A stretch of 64,000 nucleotides of DNA from the NCBI GenBank assembly GCA_963693365.1, contig CAVNZM010000007.1, positions 6,014,001 to 6,078,000 on the forward strand. The letters are read 5' to 3'. The notes beneath the pieces are model-generated. The model made no database searches and was not told the DNA's origin. It worked only from the letters and a program-made list of their open reading frames with translations. The position numbers and the translations under genes were made by a program. The stretch is from Amoebidium appalachense (lineage: Eukaryota; Ichthyosporea). Of this stretch, positions 31,319-58,250 are shown in pieces (within the stretch, counting starts at the first letter, position 1; every line of letters begins with the position of its first letter).

Positions 31319-32119
31319 ACGAGCAGCAGGGGAATGGGAGGGAGGGAGGAATGGTCGAAGGAGTGGGGAAAGGGCATGCAAGGGGGAGTTTACACTTACA
31401 ATGAGGGTGGGGGTACGGGGCTGAAGGGAACGATTGGTCTCTGGTTTTTGTTCTGTGTGCGAGTGTGTGTCTAGGCTTGGGTGGGCGTGGGCGTGGTGTT
31501 GTGGGTGTGTGTGGATGGTGGTGATGGTGGTGGGTGGGTGAAAGGGGGGGGGGAAGGGGGGGGGGGGGGGGGGGAGGGGGGGGGGTATATGTGCAGACAG
31601 GTTTTAAGGGGCAAACGGGTGGGGTGTGATCCTGCGAGTGGCTGGGTGTCTTCTGCAAAAGGGGATATTGGGGGGGGGGAAGGTGGGGGGGAGGGGGAGG
31701 CTGTTGTCAACAGGCAAAACCATTACACATGGCTCTGCCTAAAAGGGGGTCTTTTAAGGCCGATTCATAGGCCCAGTCGAGTGGGGCCAAATCCTGCCGT
31801 CTTACACCTTAAGGGGGGGGGGGGGGGGGGGGGGGGGAGAAGGGCTGATGCTGTGTGCGCATTCGCCATCAAAAGAGTTTTTTGAGAAGCAAGATGTGCC
31901 GGACAATCTTATAATTAGTACGTAATTAGTAATTAGCAGTATTTAGTAAGTTAAGATGAAAGGCAGATAAGTGAGACTGACTGTTTTTGGGTGTGCAGCA
32001 GCTTCTGACGGGGCAAAGGCACGGCCCCCCGCACCAATCCACTCCAGCCCAGACAAGTCCCCACTGTCACCCACAACACCTGTGTCCAGAGATGTAAAAC
32101 CAATTACGGTGGGTCGTGT

Positions 32120-32150
<31 letters not shown>

Positions 32151-32161
32151 GGGGGGGGTTT

Positions 32162-32193
<32 letters not shown>

Positions 32194-32323
32194 TGGCGGT
32201 GGATATGTCCTGTTGTTTGTTGCTAACGAGTTAAGGTGTTTGTCTAGACATGAGCAATACATGTACATGCACACACCTCCACGCGCGGAGACATCACACA
32301 CGGACACCTACACGGGCACACAC

Positions 32324-32371
<48 letters not shown>

Positions 32372-33131
32372 GAGCACAAGCACTTACACATGTGTACACA
32401 CAGACACAGACACACGCACGCACGGACCCACACGTTCCTGCACGCAAGCACGCCCACACACACACATTCGCACGTACACATGTTCAGTATGAAGGGCCTC
32501 CGTCTACGTTTTCGTCTTAATCCCTCTGTGGCCATCTTCGTTTCTCTATCTGCACCCTCCCCTGGTCCTTTTTATGATCTCTTCATGTCCCCCTGCCCCC
32601 CCCCCCCCCCCCCCCCCCCCATTCAAACCCCCCTCCCCCCCCCCCCCCCTCCCCCCTCCCCTCCCCTCCCCATCGAGTGCCAGATATTCAATTGCATTAG
32701 CCCTTCAGGCTTGCCGTTGCCCTTACTGTTCTTTTTCCCCGACCTTTATCTTTGTTTTCCCTTTTTTTTTTTTTTTTTCTTTCCCCCTTTTCACCTTTTT
32801 GCCTGCATATGGTACAGTTGCTAATTTCCGATCGCAATCGCACAGCCGGCGGAGCTAATCGAAGCGATCAACAAGCTGGAAAAGACACTCTCTGCCGATG
32901 CGGCGCTGCAGGCGAGGGTGGATGCTCTGCCCGGGGAGATGTTCAATGTGAAGATGCTGTCTACACTAAAAGGTACGTGTGTGTAGGTGTGTGTGTGTTT
33001 GGGGGGGGGGGGGGGGGGGGGGGGGGAATACGTGTGTGGGTGGGTGGGTGAGTGGGTGTGCGCGGGCGGGGGGGGGGGGGGGGGGGGGGGGGGGGGAGAG
33101 AATGTGGGTGTGTCGGGGTGTGTAGGTGTGG

Positions 33132-33168
<37 letters not shown>

Positions 33169-34645
33169 GGATTTTGCTCTTTTTATCTATTTGGTATCAC
33201 CATTCTGAGCATACAGGGTTGATAATTAAACACACACAGACAAGCAGTCAGTGGATGAGCGCATGAAGCAGCTCAGTGAGGCACTGAAGTTGGTGGCTTC
33301 CTGGGACGGCAGGCTGGTGGCTGAGGTGGGTGGATGGGCGGGCGTGTGTGCATAACGGGGGCTGGGGGGAGGGGGGGGGGGGGGGGAGGGAGGGAGGGGG
33401 AGGGGGGAAGGGTGGGTGGATCGGTGGTGTGGGTGGGGGGGGGGGGGGGGGGGGGGGGGGGATTTGTGGGTGTGGGTGTGGGTGTGGGTGTGGGTGTGGG
33501 TGGGTGTGGGTGGGTGTGGGTGTGAGGCGGTGGGTGGGTGGGGGAGGAGGGATGTGTACGTGTGTTGTGGGGGGGTGGGTGGGTGTTGTGGGTGGGTGGT
33601 GGTGTGTGGGGGGTGGGGGGGGGGGGGGGGGGTGGGTGTGGGCCTCCGGGGGAGGGGGGAGGGGGGGGGGGGATTGTGAGGGGAGGGGGGGGGGGGGAGG
33701 GGTTTGTGGGTGGGTGTGTGTGGGGAGAAGGGGGAGGGGGGGGGGGTTGGTTTAGGGGCAGCCTTTTGGGGGGGGGGGGGTGGATTTGTTTGGAGGGGAG
33801 GGGGTAGGAGAGGGTCGTGTCACTCGTGTGTTTTTGTGGGGTGAGGTTTTGTTTTTGTTTGTTCTGTTTGCTTATATCAGTTTTGTTTGTTTTGAGTTAT
33901 TGATGAATTCGTACGCAGATTGAGGATCGACGGGACTTGATAGCCCAACTTGAAGGATGCATTGCCTATCAGCAGCAGCAGATCAAAGCGTGCTCAGACA
34001 GGCAGAAGGTGCGGGAAGATTCCACCCTGGCTGTGTGTGTGTACGTGTGTGTGTATGGATGGGTGGGTGGGTGGGTAGGCGGGTGTGGGGGGAGGGGGGA
34101 AGGGGACTGGGGTGGGTGGGTGGGTTGGGGTGTGTGTGTGTGTGTGTGTGTGTGTCTGTGTGTTCGTGTGTGTGTGTGCGCTCGTTTGGAGGACATTATA
34201 TCCCGAAATGACAGGCTTGGCTGGCTGAGCGTGTGTGTTGAAAAAGGACAAGGGGCCAGGGAGTGGCGTGCGAGATTATTGGGTGGGGATGGAAGCCTTT
34301 TTATCTCTTTCATCTCACTCTTTCTCTCTCCCTCTCTTTCCCCTCTTCCTCTCCCTCTCCCTCTTCCTTTTCCTCCCTCTCTCTTTCTCTCTCTCTCTCT
34401 CTCTTTCGTTTAAGCCCTCTCGGGGGGGGGGGGGGGGGGGTTGTTATTTAGACCATCAGCTAACTATGCCCCCACACGCACAGAGCTGCAGGGAGAAACT
34501 GCAACACATCGGAGACGTCAAGCGAGAGCTCAATGCGCAGAAGGACAACTTCCCCGACCTGCTAAGGCCGTCTGGTGGTGGTGGCACACATGACACACCT
34601 CCAGTGGTTGAGCCACCAAGACCACAGGGCATAAAGAGACCGGTA

Positions 34646-34699
<54 letters not shown>

Positions 34700-36361
34700 C
34701 TAGTCTCTCACTCTCTCTCCCCCCCCCTCTCACCCCTCTCCCCCTCCCCCTCCCCCTCTCCGGAGAGAAAGTGGGGGAGGGGAGGGGGGGGGGAGGGGGA
34801 GGGGGGGGGCTGCCCCCAACCGTCAAAAAGTGCATTGCAGTGGTTGTCAAGCCATACATAGTAACGATTCGTTTGAGTTTTTCAATGTTTTTGAACCGGA
34901 TCGTCTGTTTTCAGGTTTGAAAACGGCAACAAGTGTGTTTATATGGTTTGCATCACGGTGCGTTCGTAGGATTCGAAACTGGGTTAAAAGACCTTACTGC
35001 TTGTGCAACCTCCACAAACGTAACCCCTTTTCAACCCTGCATCCACCTCTCTCCATACATCAACATGCACCACCACAACATTTTCACATTTTCCCACATA
35101 TTCTGGCATTTTCTCACATGTTCCATCCGAAACAGGGAGAAGACCCACGCAAAGCAGCCAAAGAAGCCCGTCTAGCCCAAATTTCCTCTCCGAAACCTCC
35201 CACTCCGGCCGGCCCACCACCTGTCCCACCCCCCCCACCAGCCCAACCACCGGCAGCCGCACCCACACCGGTAACTCCGGTCACCCCCGTCACTTCGACC
35301 CCCACCCCGAACACTCTAGCGTCCACAATTGCGGGTTTGGCATCACTTGCAAATCCGGCTGCATATGCAGTGGCGGCGGCGGCGGCAGCCGGGCTAATTC
35401 CGACCGGGGCGCTACAAAATGCACAGACACCAGCAGCTCCGGGCGCACAACCGCAGCCCCCCGTGGCCGGAATTTCCAGCCCGGCGCCTGCTGCCCCCGC
35501 GGTTGGAACCCCCCCGCAGCACCCACCGGCGATGCAACAAACCCCCCAGGCGGTGCAGTTTCCCGGGCAGGCTCAGACCATATGGCCGCACCATGCGTTC
35601 TCGGGTGTCCCTGGGTTTTTCCCACCCCAACAAGGTGTGTGTGTGTGTCCGTGTGCGTGTGTGCGTGTGTGCGTGCGTGCGTGTGCCTATTATTGTGTCA
35701 TCCAGTGTGCATGACAGTGTGTCTGATATGGTGTCTGGGTGTTTAGTGGGCATGGGAGGTGGAGTTGGTGACTTATGTTGAAGCCAAGGTGAGGGTGTGG
35801 TGGTGGTTCTGGAAGGAATTCCGGTTAGAGGGCAGGGGGGGGGGGGGGGGGGGGGTTGTGTTTTGGTGGTTGATGGCTCTTCTGTTTTGTTTGTTTTTTT
35901 TGGTTTCTTTTTTGACCTTTTTATTGCGGGTGGGGGGAAGGGGGGGGGGGGGGGGGGGAGGAGAGAAATTAAGGGGACGGGGAAAGGGGGAGGGAGAGAT
36001 GGGGAGGGGAAAAGAATGAGAGGGGGGGGGGAGAGAGGTGGGGAGGGGGGAAGGGGGGGGGGGGGGGGGGGGGGAGGGCTTGTGGGGACAGTGCCTGTAC
36101 ATGTCTCCTACTTGATTAGCAGCGAGGGGACGTGATGGGATGAGGATTAAATGGCTCGGTGTTGAGGTGGAGCTTGAGCTTTGCATTAGGACTGGAATGT
36201 GAGGAATAATAACCTTAACCTCTCCCGTCCCCCCTCCCCCCCCCTCCCTTTCTGCCTCTTTCCCCCACAGCTGGTGTTGGCGTGCCGCAGGCATTTGGGC
36301 AGCAACCATTTATGCAGACTCCTGCTGGATTCCCTCAGCCACCCGTAAGCAACATCCCTCT

Positions 36362-36400
<39 letters not shown>

Positions 36401-36435
36401 CCCTCCCTCCCTCCTCCGGCGCGCACGTGCGTGCA

Positions 36436-36515
<80 letters not shown>

Positions 36516-36876
36516 TACAATCAGATTCACACTCACACATGGCATGCACATGCACATACACACACACACTCACAAAACACACCACCCGCGCACGTTTCAT
36601 TTTTGAACTTACAAATAAACAAAAAAGGAAAAGGGGGATGGTGGTGATTTTTGGCTCCATGGACAGGGTGCTTGTCCATCTCCATGGCTTTCTCTCTCCC
36701 TTGATGTCGTGTGTGCGTGCGTGTGTGTGTGCGTGTGTGCGTGTGTGCGTGTGTGCGTGTGTGTGTGCACGCACATGTTTACAAGATATAGGGCACTGTG
36801 GAAACCTGACGTGATGCGCTGGATCTAACACCTTTTCCTTTTGCAGTCTTTCCCTGGTGCCCCGGTGCAGAGGTGA
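28581..36876 (+). CDS. RPRD1: RPRD1-type CTD-interacting (CID) and coiled-coil protein
   Basis: Binds the phosphorylated RNA polymerase II C-terminal repeat through a CID and dimerises through a CREPT-type coiled coil. Eleven GT-AG exons, phase-consistent: 28581-28731, 30184-30313, 31080-31189, 31999-32108, 32846-32972, 33240-33325, 33919-34008, 34484-34642, 35136-35634, 36271-36344, 36847-36876. They total 521 aa. CID residues 1-130 include SIQTLSLWIIHHRR, KKKLTLFYLANDVVQTSR and LRVLTIWSEREVFPAPF. The coiled coil at about 168-300 includes LIEAINKLEKTLSADAAL, WDGRLVAEIEDRRDLIAQLE and LQHIGDVKRELNAQ. Residues about 320-521 are Pro/Ala/Gln-rich and disordered. The acceptor of exon 4 could be 31999 or 32002. 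Introns hold poly-G/C and (GT) tracts. Nuclear transcription-cycle role inferred from family. Confidence 0.93.
33134..33166. repeat. poly-T tract (33 nt)
   Basis: T run in the intron before RPRD exon 6, about 75 nt upstream of the acceptor. In the same intron poly-G runs occur near 33001-33026 and 33070-33096. Confidence 0.9.
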
Positions 36877-37322
36877 CGGGGTGAAACGTGAAACAACACC
36901 ACGACATGCACACTTCCGGTTTTTGGCTCCGAATTCGACGGGTTTTGAAATACTCGATGAATGTGAATGGCATTGGGTGCGTGGGGTGTGTGGCAGGACT
37001 TGGTCGGAGTAGACATTAAAGAGAAAAATCAATGGGGAATCCCGGTTTGTTTTTCCCGGTGTTACCGCGTATGCTTGGGATTGTGAGGTGGGGCAGCTGG
37101 AGGGCTCTTGTTTTGACTTTTTCATTGAGCTTGTGACTTTTTCCGGCGTAGTGTATTTGCGTAAGTTCATTTGTTGACTGCATGTGCAGATTCTAAAGGT
37201 AACAGGTTGTATGTACACCTTGGCATGTCTGACACATCCATGTGCGCACACGCCGACACCTCCCAGACGAAAATACAAGTGTGTGCGCGGATGCATATGT
37301 GCGAGTACATGCACACACACAG

Positions 37323-37402
<80 letters not shown>

Positions 37403-38363
37403 TATGCAGTTGACATGTTATATTAAGGGTATTGCTATGCGTAAAACATATCGTGTTTTTTACAACACTGCGCCTAGATAATCATCAAGAATATTCCAAA
37501 ATATCATTGAGCAATTTGGATTTCTAGTTCTGCCCATTCCCTTAACTGCCTTGTTTGTCTATATTCTGTACATAAAATTGCCTACCGCAAATGTAAAAAA
37601 CCCGAAAAAAGAAAACTCCGGCTTGTTACACCCAGAGATGTTGGCTTCGAATTTCAATGATGTTTTGGCCACCAAATGATATGCGCTGTGGGAGCAAAAT
37701 AAACCAAAACACACAAAGAAGTCCCAAGGCCCTGTGTGTGAAGGGGGAGGGGGGTGGATGCACGTGGTGGGGGGGGGGGGTACACGGGATCATTGCACTT
37801 TATTGGCCGCTCCCTCCGGCCAATCCGGAAACACAACATGTGCCCCATATGCATGATCATGTACATCATATTACAGACGAGAGCCACCCCTTATTAATGG
37901 TACCTACTACACGGCCACGGCCGCTAAAACCACACATCTAACAGACACAGTATCTATGACAACTTCAAAAAAAAAAAAAAAAGGAAGAGAGAAAGAAAGA
38001 AAAGGTCCTAATTTAACCAGGTTGGGAGGGTGGTTGTATGATGTGTGTGACGTGAGCGCGCAGGTATTGGAAACAAATTTGGGCAGTGAGAAAATCACCC
38101 GTGCTACCGGTGTGGGTGGGTGGGTGAGTACGTGTGTGCGCGGGGGTGTTGGGGTGGGGGTGTGTGTTACAGGTGTGTGTGTGTGCGTGCGTGCGTGTGG
38201 TACCGGCACGGGTGTGCGTGTGTGCGTGTACATGTACGTTGGTGCGTTGCAATTGGCGGTCGCCAATTACCGACTTTATGACACCAAATGTTTTAGGGCG
38301 GACTGTTAAGCATGTACATGCCTGCCTAAGCCTTGCTTCCCCCCAAGGGGGGGGGGGGGGGGG

Positions 38364-38512
38364 TTTCTCTGAAGGCGCCATGAAGTATGAAGTACACTCG
38401 AAACAACGGACAAATCGATGCAGAGTGCAAACCATACCGTGAGAGAATGCATAATAAGCAGAGCACATCCTCAGGGGAAGGGGGAGGGATGCATGGTCGG
38501 ACTCCGCGAGAC
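38364..38512 (-). repeat. SINE-like repeat, diverged family B member
   Basis: After a poly-G run: ATGAAGTATGAAGTACAC, GATGCAGAGTGCAAACCATA and GCATAATAAGCAGAGC align with family B in the same order and spacing. Lies in the intergenic region between RPRD and PP2C. Confidence 0.6.
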
Positions 38513-38971
38513 TCAGTCAACAAGGCAGACTTAAGTTTATTGTCAAACTCATAAACACCATAGCCAGCCTGAAACAAGCACCGGAAGGTTTCATATTTGA
38601 CTGCAGCTCATTAAATACATAGCTAAAGCACATGGAACACTGTGTTCTTGGCTACTCTAAGAAACAGATATTTATTACTTGCCCGTATGTTTAGTGCTAC
38701 GTATACAGGTGTAGTTACTAACAAGTTAAGATGGGCCGAATATTCCCGCGGTCATCAACATTAAAAAACCAAAAAGAGATAGTATCATCGACATGATACG
38801 ATGGACTAATCATATAAAAAATCTCGCTCAACTATAGCTAACTTGTACGATTTCTAAAAAAGTTGTGTTTCAAAGGTGTGCATGTCCGCCAACTATCTTA
38901 ACCCTTCAGTCAACCTCAGCCAACATGCATGGCCTTGCAGACAGTGCGTGCACAGGTGTGTCTTAGTCTGC

Positions 38972-38976
<5 letters not shown>

Positions 38977-39044
<68 letters not shown>
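38977..39044. repeat. (GT)n microsatellite
   Basis: GT tract of about 68 bp followed by (CG)-rich alternation, a Z-DNA-prone run. Confidence 0.95.
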
Positions 39045-39057
<13 letters not shown>

Positions 39058-39103
39058 GCGCGCGCGTGGCTCAGTGTGAGGGTTGGGTGCCTAAGAGGAG
39101 GGG

Positions 39104-39135
<32 letters not shown>

Positions 39136-39720
39136 ATTTGGGGTGACCTTCATACGGGATTCATTAAGAGGACTTGGGTGAGAAATGGTTACGGCCATAT
39201 AAATTGCATTTGGTGAATCTGATCGAACTGTGGCAAAAACAAAACACTGCGCATGCAAAGGCTTTGGGTGTGCGTGACTGTGACTGTAGCGAAAACAGCT
39301 TGTGTATGTCTTAGGATGATGGTGTGTGCGCGCGTCTGTATCTGCCAGTTGTGCTTTTCCGTGCGCACATATTGGCCCAAGGGCAAGCGTATGCCCGTGT
39401 GTGTCTCTGTATGTGCCATCGCCTACCTGTGTGTTGTGTGGATGTGCAATCGTGTGCAGCTGTGAAGTTTGCATAGCCATGCAAATGTGTGCGCATGCTG
39501 CTTTTTAATCACTGTCAGATCACATCCAGGTTTGTGGGAGGACGCGAGTCAAAAAATGTAAGCGTTTACACATGCATGTCCACGCTGTGTGGCTGTGTGG
39601 TGCCCATGTAGCATTCCCCCACTTTTGCAAGCATTGGTCTGTTTAACTTCTGCTAAATACTAAGGCTAACTTCACTTGTTAGATATTAAAATTTAGTGAA
39701 ATTAATTTCAAATTTAAAGT

Positions 39721-47131
<7,411 letters not shown>

Positions 47132-47836
47132 ACTATGTTTGCAAAAGTAATGACGGTGCAAATGGTAGTGTGTGGGGGGGCGGTTCTGAATGAAAAATGT
47201 GCCTGTGTGCAAATGGTGTGCAAATTGAATTGTGCGAAGGGATGCTGTATTAAATATGGTTCAATGGTGAAAGCACTGTGTGGGTGCAGATGTGCAAGTG
47301 GTACTCCAACTGTACACTTGTGTCTCGTCGTCCACCAAAGCACGTGTGTGCGTCAGTGTCTACGGGAGCTGTTAAAAAAAATTCAATATTGAAAGCTTTG
47401 TGACAGTGCATGACGAGTCTGGTTGCCAGTGCATGCGCTGCTGGAAAATGAATGGGGTCAGAGCCGATAGATGACCTTGTGAAGCTAGTTCTTTTATAAT
47501 TTTATAAAGACAATAGTTTTATCTATTGAGCGATGCAAGAGAAACCCTTTCGAAATTCAGGTGATGATGCTTGGAGAAAACCGTACTGCAGGCGACTTTC
47601 AAGCTTTTAGGACTCCATGGCCCTACTCTAAAACAGCTGTGAAAGTTTTGTGCAAGAGGTACACACAACTTGCAAGTGACAAACTGACAAAGGCTTTTCT
47701 TTTCTCGGGGCTTCGCCAGGGCTCAGTTTACGACAGAGCCATCTCCGTTTATTAGTTTTTGAAGTTTGGTTCCCAAAACGTACTTGAGGCCCCATCATTT
47801 ACAAAAAAAGAAATAATAAAACCCACTTTTTGTATA
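47132..47836. other. PP2C upstream region
   Basis: No clear gene. A 64-aa plus ORF at 47561-47755 (MMMLGENRTAGDFQAF) looks protein-like in composition but has no known family. It may be a fragment of a transposon or chance. Confidence 0.35.
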
Positions 47837-48030
47837 ATTCCCAATCTCCTTCAGTGACAGGTTTCCTGTCAGGGAGATTGGGTTTATTGGGGATAGGGGT
47901 TTGGGGGAAGGGGAGAGCGGGTCTCACGTGAGATGCCAAGAGTGAGAAAAAAAAAAGAATGTACAGCCAATCCGGTGCCAGTATCCATAGCAATCGGAGA
48001 AGGCGGCGACCCAGTTTGAGTCTGATTGGC

Positions 48031-48135
48031 TGGAACATGTTTCAGCGAATCAAAGCGCTCGCTTCTTACCGGAACATTCTGCAACATGTGCGTGTCATTC
48101 CGAACTCTCACGCATATGTCAGCTGGAACATTCCA
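48031..48135 (+). promoter_or_regulatory. cluster of heat-shock-element-like motifs
   Basis: GGAACATGTTTC (48032), GGAACATTCT (48071) and TGGAACATTCCA (48124) each fit GAAnnTTC or a spaced inverted GAA/TTC pair, within 105 bp and next to CCAAT/ATTGG motifs. Repeated in unit 2 at about 49957-50061. Function is inferred from motif only. Confidence 0.4.
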
Positions 48136-48198
48136 TGCGTCGTACTGAACAGATGCATGTGTGCACTCACGCGGCTATCGGCAGACATCTTTGGATTG

Positions 48199-48282
<84 letters not shown>

Positions 48283-48365
48283 GGGGGGCAGAGAGAGAGA
48301 GAGAGAGCACTGAAATATAAGAAAAGAGAGAGCAGAGAGAAAGAGCAAAGAGAGAGAGAGAGAGA

Positions 48366-49080
<715 letters not shown>

Positions 49081-49443
49081 GCACTGAAATATAAGAAAAA
49101 TAGAGGGAAATTTTCACAAACAGATTGCAGCAGGCATATGCGCAGTCATGACAGACGTCGACAGCTGTGCACGGCAACATCGAGTCGTTTTTGGGGAGAT
49201 AAGCGTCCATCGGGCCGTGGTATTGGGTGCAGCAGTACGGTGTGACAGACAGGTGTGCGTGGTATTGGGCATGGTATTGGGTAACTGACGAGAGAGGGAG
49301 CCCGCACGCGTCACCAGGTGTTATAAGAACGTTAACACGTGCGCGTGCGTTTGCATTACGGCAATCATATGGGGCGTGGTATCCGGTATTTATAGTGCCC
49401 AAGTTGTACTAGTTGCATCGCGGGGCCGGCCGGCAGTCACGAG
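49081..49443. repeat. subunit S, copy 2
   Basis: Shorter version (363 bp) of subunit S, lacking the TTTGATGTACTTGC segment and carrying CCCAAGTTGTACTAG near its end. Identical in layout to the copy at 51443-51805. Confidence 0.85.
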
Positions 49444-49445
49444 AT

Positions 49446-49636
<191 letters not shown>

Positions 49637-50124
49637 AAAGGAAAGAGAAGGGAAGGAACTTCAGAAGATCTCTAGCTAGAGAAAGCTTAATTAAGAAAGG
49701 AGCCTCGGACATCCTGTACATGTGTGTCTTTTCGTGTCATTTTCGCGCTTCCTGCCAGACACATTCCCAATCTCCTTCAGTGACAGGTTTCCTGTCAGGG
49801 AGATTGGGTTTATTGGGGATAGGGGTTTGGGGGAAGGGGAGAGCGGGTCTCACGTGAGATGCCAAGAGTGAGAAAAAAAAAAGAATGTACAGCCAATCCG
49901 GTGCCAGTATCCATAGCAATCGGAGAAGGCGGCGACCCAGTTTGAGTCTGATTGGCTGGAACATGTTTCAGCGAATCAAAGCGCTCGCTTCTTACCGGAA
50001 CATTCTGCAACATGTGCGTGTCATTCCGAACTCTCACGCATATGTCAGCTGGAACATTCCATGCGTCGTACTGAACAGATGCATGTGTGCACTCACGCGG
50101 CTATCGGCAGACATCTTTGGATTG

Positions 50125-50194
<70 letters not shown>

Positions 50195-50195
<1 letters not shown>

Positions 50196-50674
50196 GTAAA
50201 CAGTTGGACTAGTTAGGATAAGGCAGAGTACAACTGAATCAAAATAAAGACAGAGAACGGGTAGAAAGGCACACGCGGCCAGGTTGCTTTTACTATGGGC
50301 CGACTCAGTCTGTCTCAGACTTCACTGATGTGATCCCCGTACTGGGACGGCTTTGTTATATAGCCCCCAGGTTTCGGATCAAGGCCCAGGATTGGTTCAT
50401 CCGCGGCCAGCGCGGGTGGCAACATGCCATTCGTGATTCTGGTGCGGTCCGAGCCAGTCAGACCTTTGTCCTATTTATGCAAACCTCTTATTGGTTCACT
50501 TCGTTTATGTGGTAAGCAGCTGAAGAACCATATATGGTTCAATTCTTAGGTCAGAGTGAGTCCTATTGGTGCGGACATAATATTTATGTGATATTCATGA
50601 CAAAGCACGAATCGTGTGCTAGTAGATCACATTCTTTAGTAAACATGTACAGTTCATGTGTACAGTTGTTTACA
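50195..50674. mobile_element. 480-bp MITE with TGTAAACA terminal inverted repeats
   Basis: Left end TGTAAACAGTTGGAC and right end GTACAGTTGTTTACA are imperfect inverted repeats (about 12 of 14 positions). It is inserted in the poly-G tract of unit 2; the corresponding poly-G of unit 1 (48239-48287) lacks it. There is no ORF for a transposase, so it would be a non-autonomous DNA element. Any target duplication is hidden by the surrounding G run. Confidence 0.75.
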
Positions 50675-51164
50675 GGGGGGGCAGAGAGAGAGAGAGAGAG
50701 CACTGAAATATAAGAAAAGAGAGAGCAGAGAGAAAGAGCAAAGAGAGAGAGAGAGAGAGCACTGAAATATAAGAAAAATGGAGGGAAATTTTCACAAACA
50801 GATTGCAGCAGGCATATGCGCAGTCATGACAGACGTCGACAGCTGTGCACGGCAACATCGATTCGTTTTTGGGGAGATAAGCGTCCATTGGGCCAATTAA
50901 TCTGGGCGTGGTATTGGGTGCAGCAGTACGGTGTGACAGACAGGTGTGCGTGGTATTTGATGTACTTGCATCTTAAACGACAGTAATGGGCATGGTATTG
51001 GGTAACTGATAACTGATAACTGACGAGAGAGAGGGAGCCCGCACGCGTCACCAGGTGTTATAAGAACGTTAACACGTGCACGTGCGTTTGCATTACGGCA
51101 ATCATATGGGGCGTGGTATCGGGTATTTATAGTGCCACTAGTTGCATCGCGGGGCCGGCCGGCA

Positions 51165-51277
<113 letters not shown>

Positions 51278-51300
51278 TGAGTGTGAAAGAGAGAGAGAAC

Positions 51301-51424
<124 letters not shown>

Positions 51425-51807
51425 CAAAGAGAGAGAGAGAGAGCACTGAAATATAAGAAAAATAGAGGGAAATTTTCACAAACAGATTGCAGCAGGCATA
51501 TGCGCAGTCATGACAGACGTCGACAGCTGTGCACGGCAACATCGAGTCGTTTTTGGGGAGATAAGCGTCCATCGGGCCGTGGTATTGGGTGCAGCAGTAC
51601 GGTGTGACAGACAGGTGTGCGTGGTATTGGGCATGGTATTGGGTAACTGACGAGAGAGGGAGCCCGCACGCGTCACCAGGTGTTATAAGAACGTTAACAC
51701 GTGCGCGTGCGTTTGCATTACGGCAATCATATGGGGCGTGGTATCGGGTATTTATAGTGCCCAAGTTGTACTAGTTGCATCGCGGGGCCGGCCGGCAGTC
51801 ACGAGAT

Positions 51808-52088
<281 letters not shown>

Positions 52089-52266
52089 AAGGAAAGAGAA
52101 GGGAAGGAACTTCAGAAGATCTCTAGCTAGAGAAAGCTTAATTAAGAAAGGAGCCTCGGACATCCTGTACATGTGTGTCTTTTCGTGTCATTTTCGCGCT
52201 TCCTGCCAGACACATGTCATTTTGCCGAACAATTCACTGAAGGAGGTTTCAGGGAGATTTTTCTTC

Positions 52267-57223
<4,957 letters not shown>

Positions 57224-57344
57224 ATACATTACTGGAACAAGTCAGTCTAATAGCCATAGGTGGGTGAATAATTGGGTAGCATAGTGGATGGGTGGGTGGG
57301 AAAGCGTACCTCACTCTTTTTTTTTTTTTCTTTTTTTTTTTCTT

Positions 57345-57386
<42 letters not shown>

Positions 57387-57578
57387 GAAGGAAAAGGCAA
57401 GGGGGGGAAGGGGCAGGGTCGTTCATAGGTGAGTGCATGAGTGTGTAGGTGGTAGAAGTGTGTGTGTGTGTGTGTGTGTGTGCGTGTGTATGCTGTCCGT
57501 GTATGCGTGCCTGTGATCCATGCTTGTGTGAGTGTATGCGTGTGTGTATGAGTGTTGGTATTTGTGTGTGTGTGTGTG

Positions 57579-57613
<35 letters not shown>

Positions 57614-57714
57614 TGTGCGTGTGTGTGTGTGTGTGTGTGCGTGTATGTGTGTGTGTGAGTGTACGTGCGCGCACGTGTGTATGTACCACTCCCTCCCTCC
57701 TCTCCCCCTCCCCC

Positions 57715-57748
<34 letters not shown>

Positions 57749-57755
57749 GCTCTCT

Positions 57756-57791
<36 letters not shown>

Positions 57792-57850
57792 TCTCTCTCT
57801 CTCTCCAGACATTTTTCTCTTTCTGTCTCCTATATCTCGTGAATATGATT

Positions 57851-58250
57851 TGTACACGTTGTGGACACGGTACAAACAGAGTGGAATCCCCACTCACAAA
57901 CCTTGATTCAATGGTGTACGTGTGAGGGGAAGACATACCCACACGGTACAAAATGGCGTACGCGTGATGGGAAGACATACCCACACGGTACAAAGTAGTG
58001 TACGTGTGATGGGAAGACATACCCACACGGTACAAACTGGTGTACGCGTGATGGGAAAAACATGCCCACACGGTACAAAACAGTGGAATCTCCACTCAGA
58101 AAACCTTTTAGTGTACACGTGATCGGAAAAACATGCCCACACGGTACAAAAGAGCGCAAACCCACTCTGAATTTTCAATGGTGTACACGTAGTGGATGAA
58201 ACATGCCCGCATGGTACAAAGAGAGTGGAACCCCCACTCCACAATTTCTG
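57851..58250. repeat. minisatellite, about 7 units of 42 or about 70 bp
   Basis: Core GTACACGTGATGGGAAAAAC plus ATGCCCACACGGTACAAA. Three central units are 42 bp; outer units are longer and add a GAGTGGAATCCCCACTC hairpin arm and AATGGT. CACGTG/ACGCGT palindromes recur at each unit start. The 42-bp period gives matching 14-residue peptides on the minus strand, but no gene is supported. Confidence 0.85.

Larger units (their letters stand above)
36877..39720. other. convergent intergenic region
   Basis: Between the 3' ends of the RPRD (+) and PP2C (-) genes. ATTAAA at 37015-37020 may be the RPRD poly-A signal. Contains (CA)n at 37326-37376, a SINE-like copy at 38364, (GT)n at 38977-39044 and poly-G at 39106-39134. 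No gene seen. Confidence 0.55.

Noticed and set aside
57851-58250. CRISPR-like or coding repeat
   Set aside because: 42-70-bp minisatellite with no constant repeat/spacer division; minus-strand peptide repeat follows from the 42-bp period.
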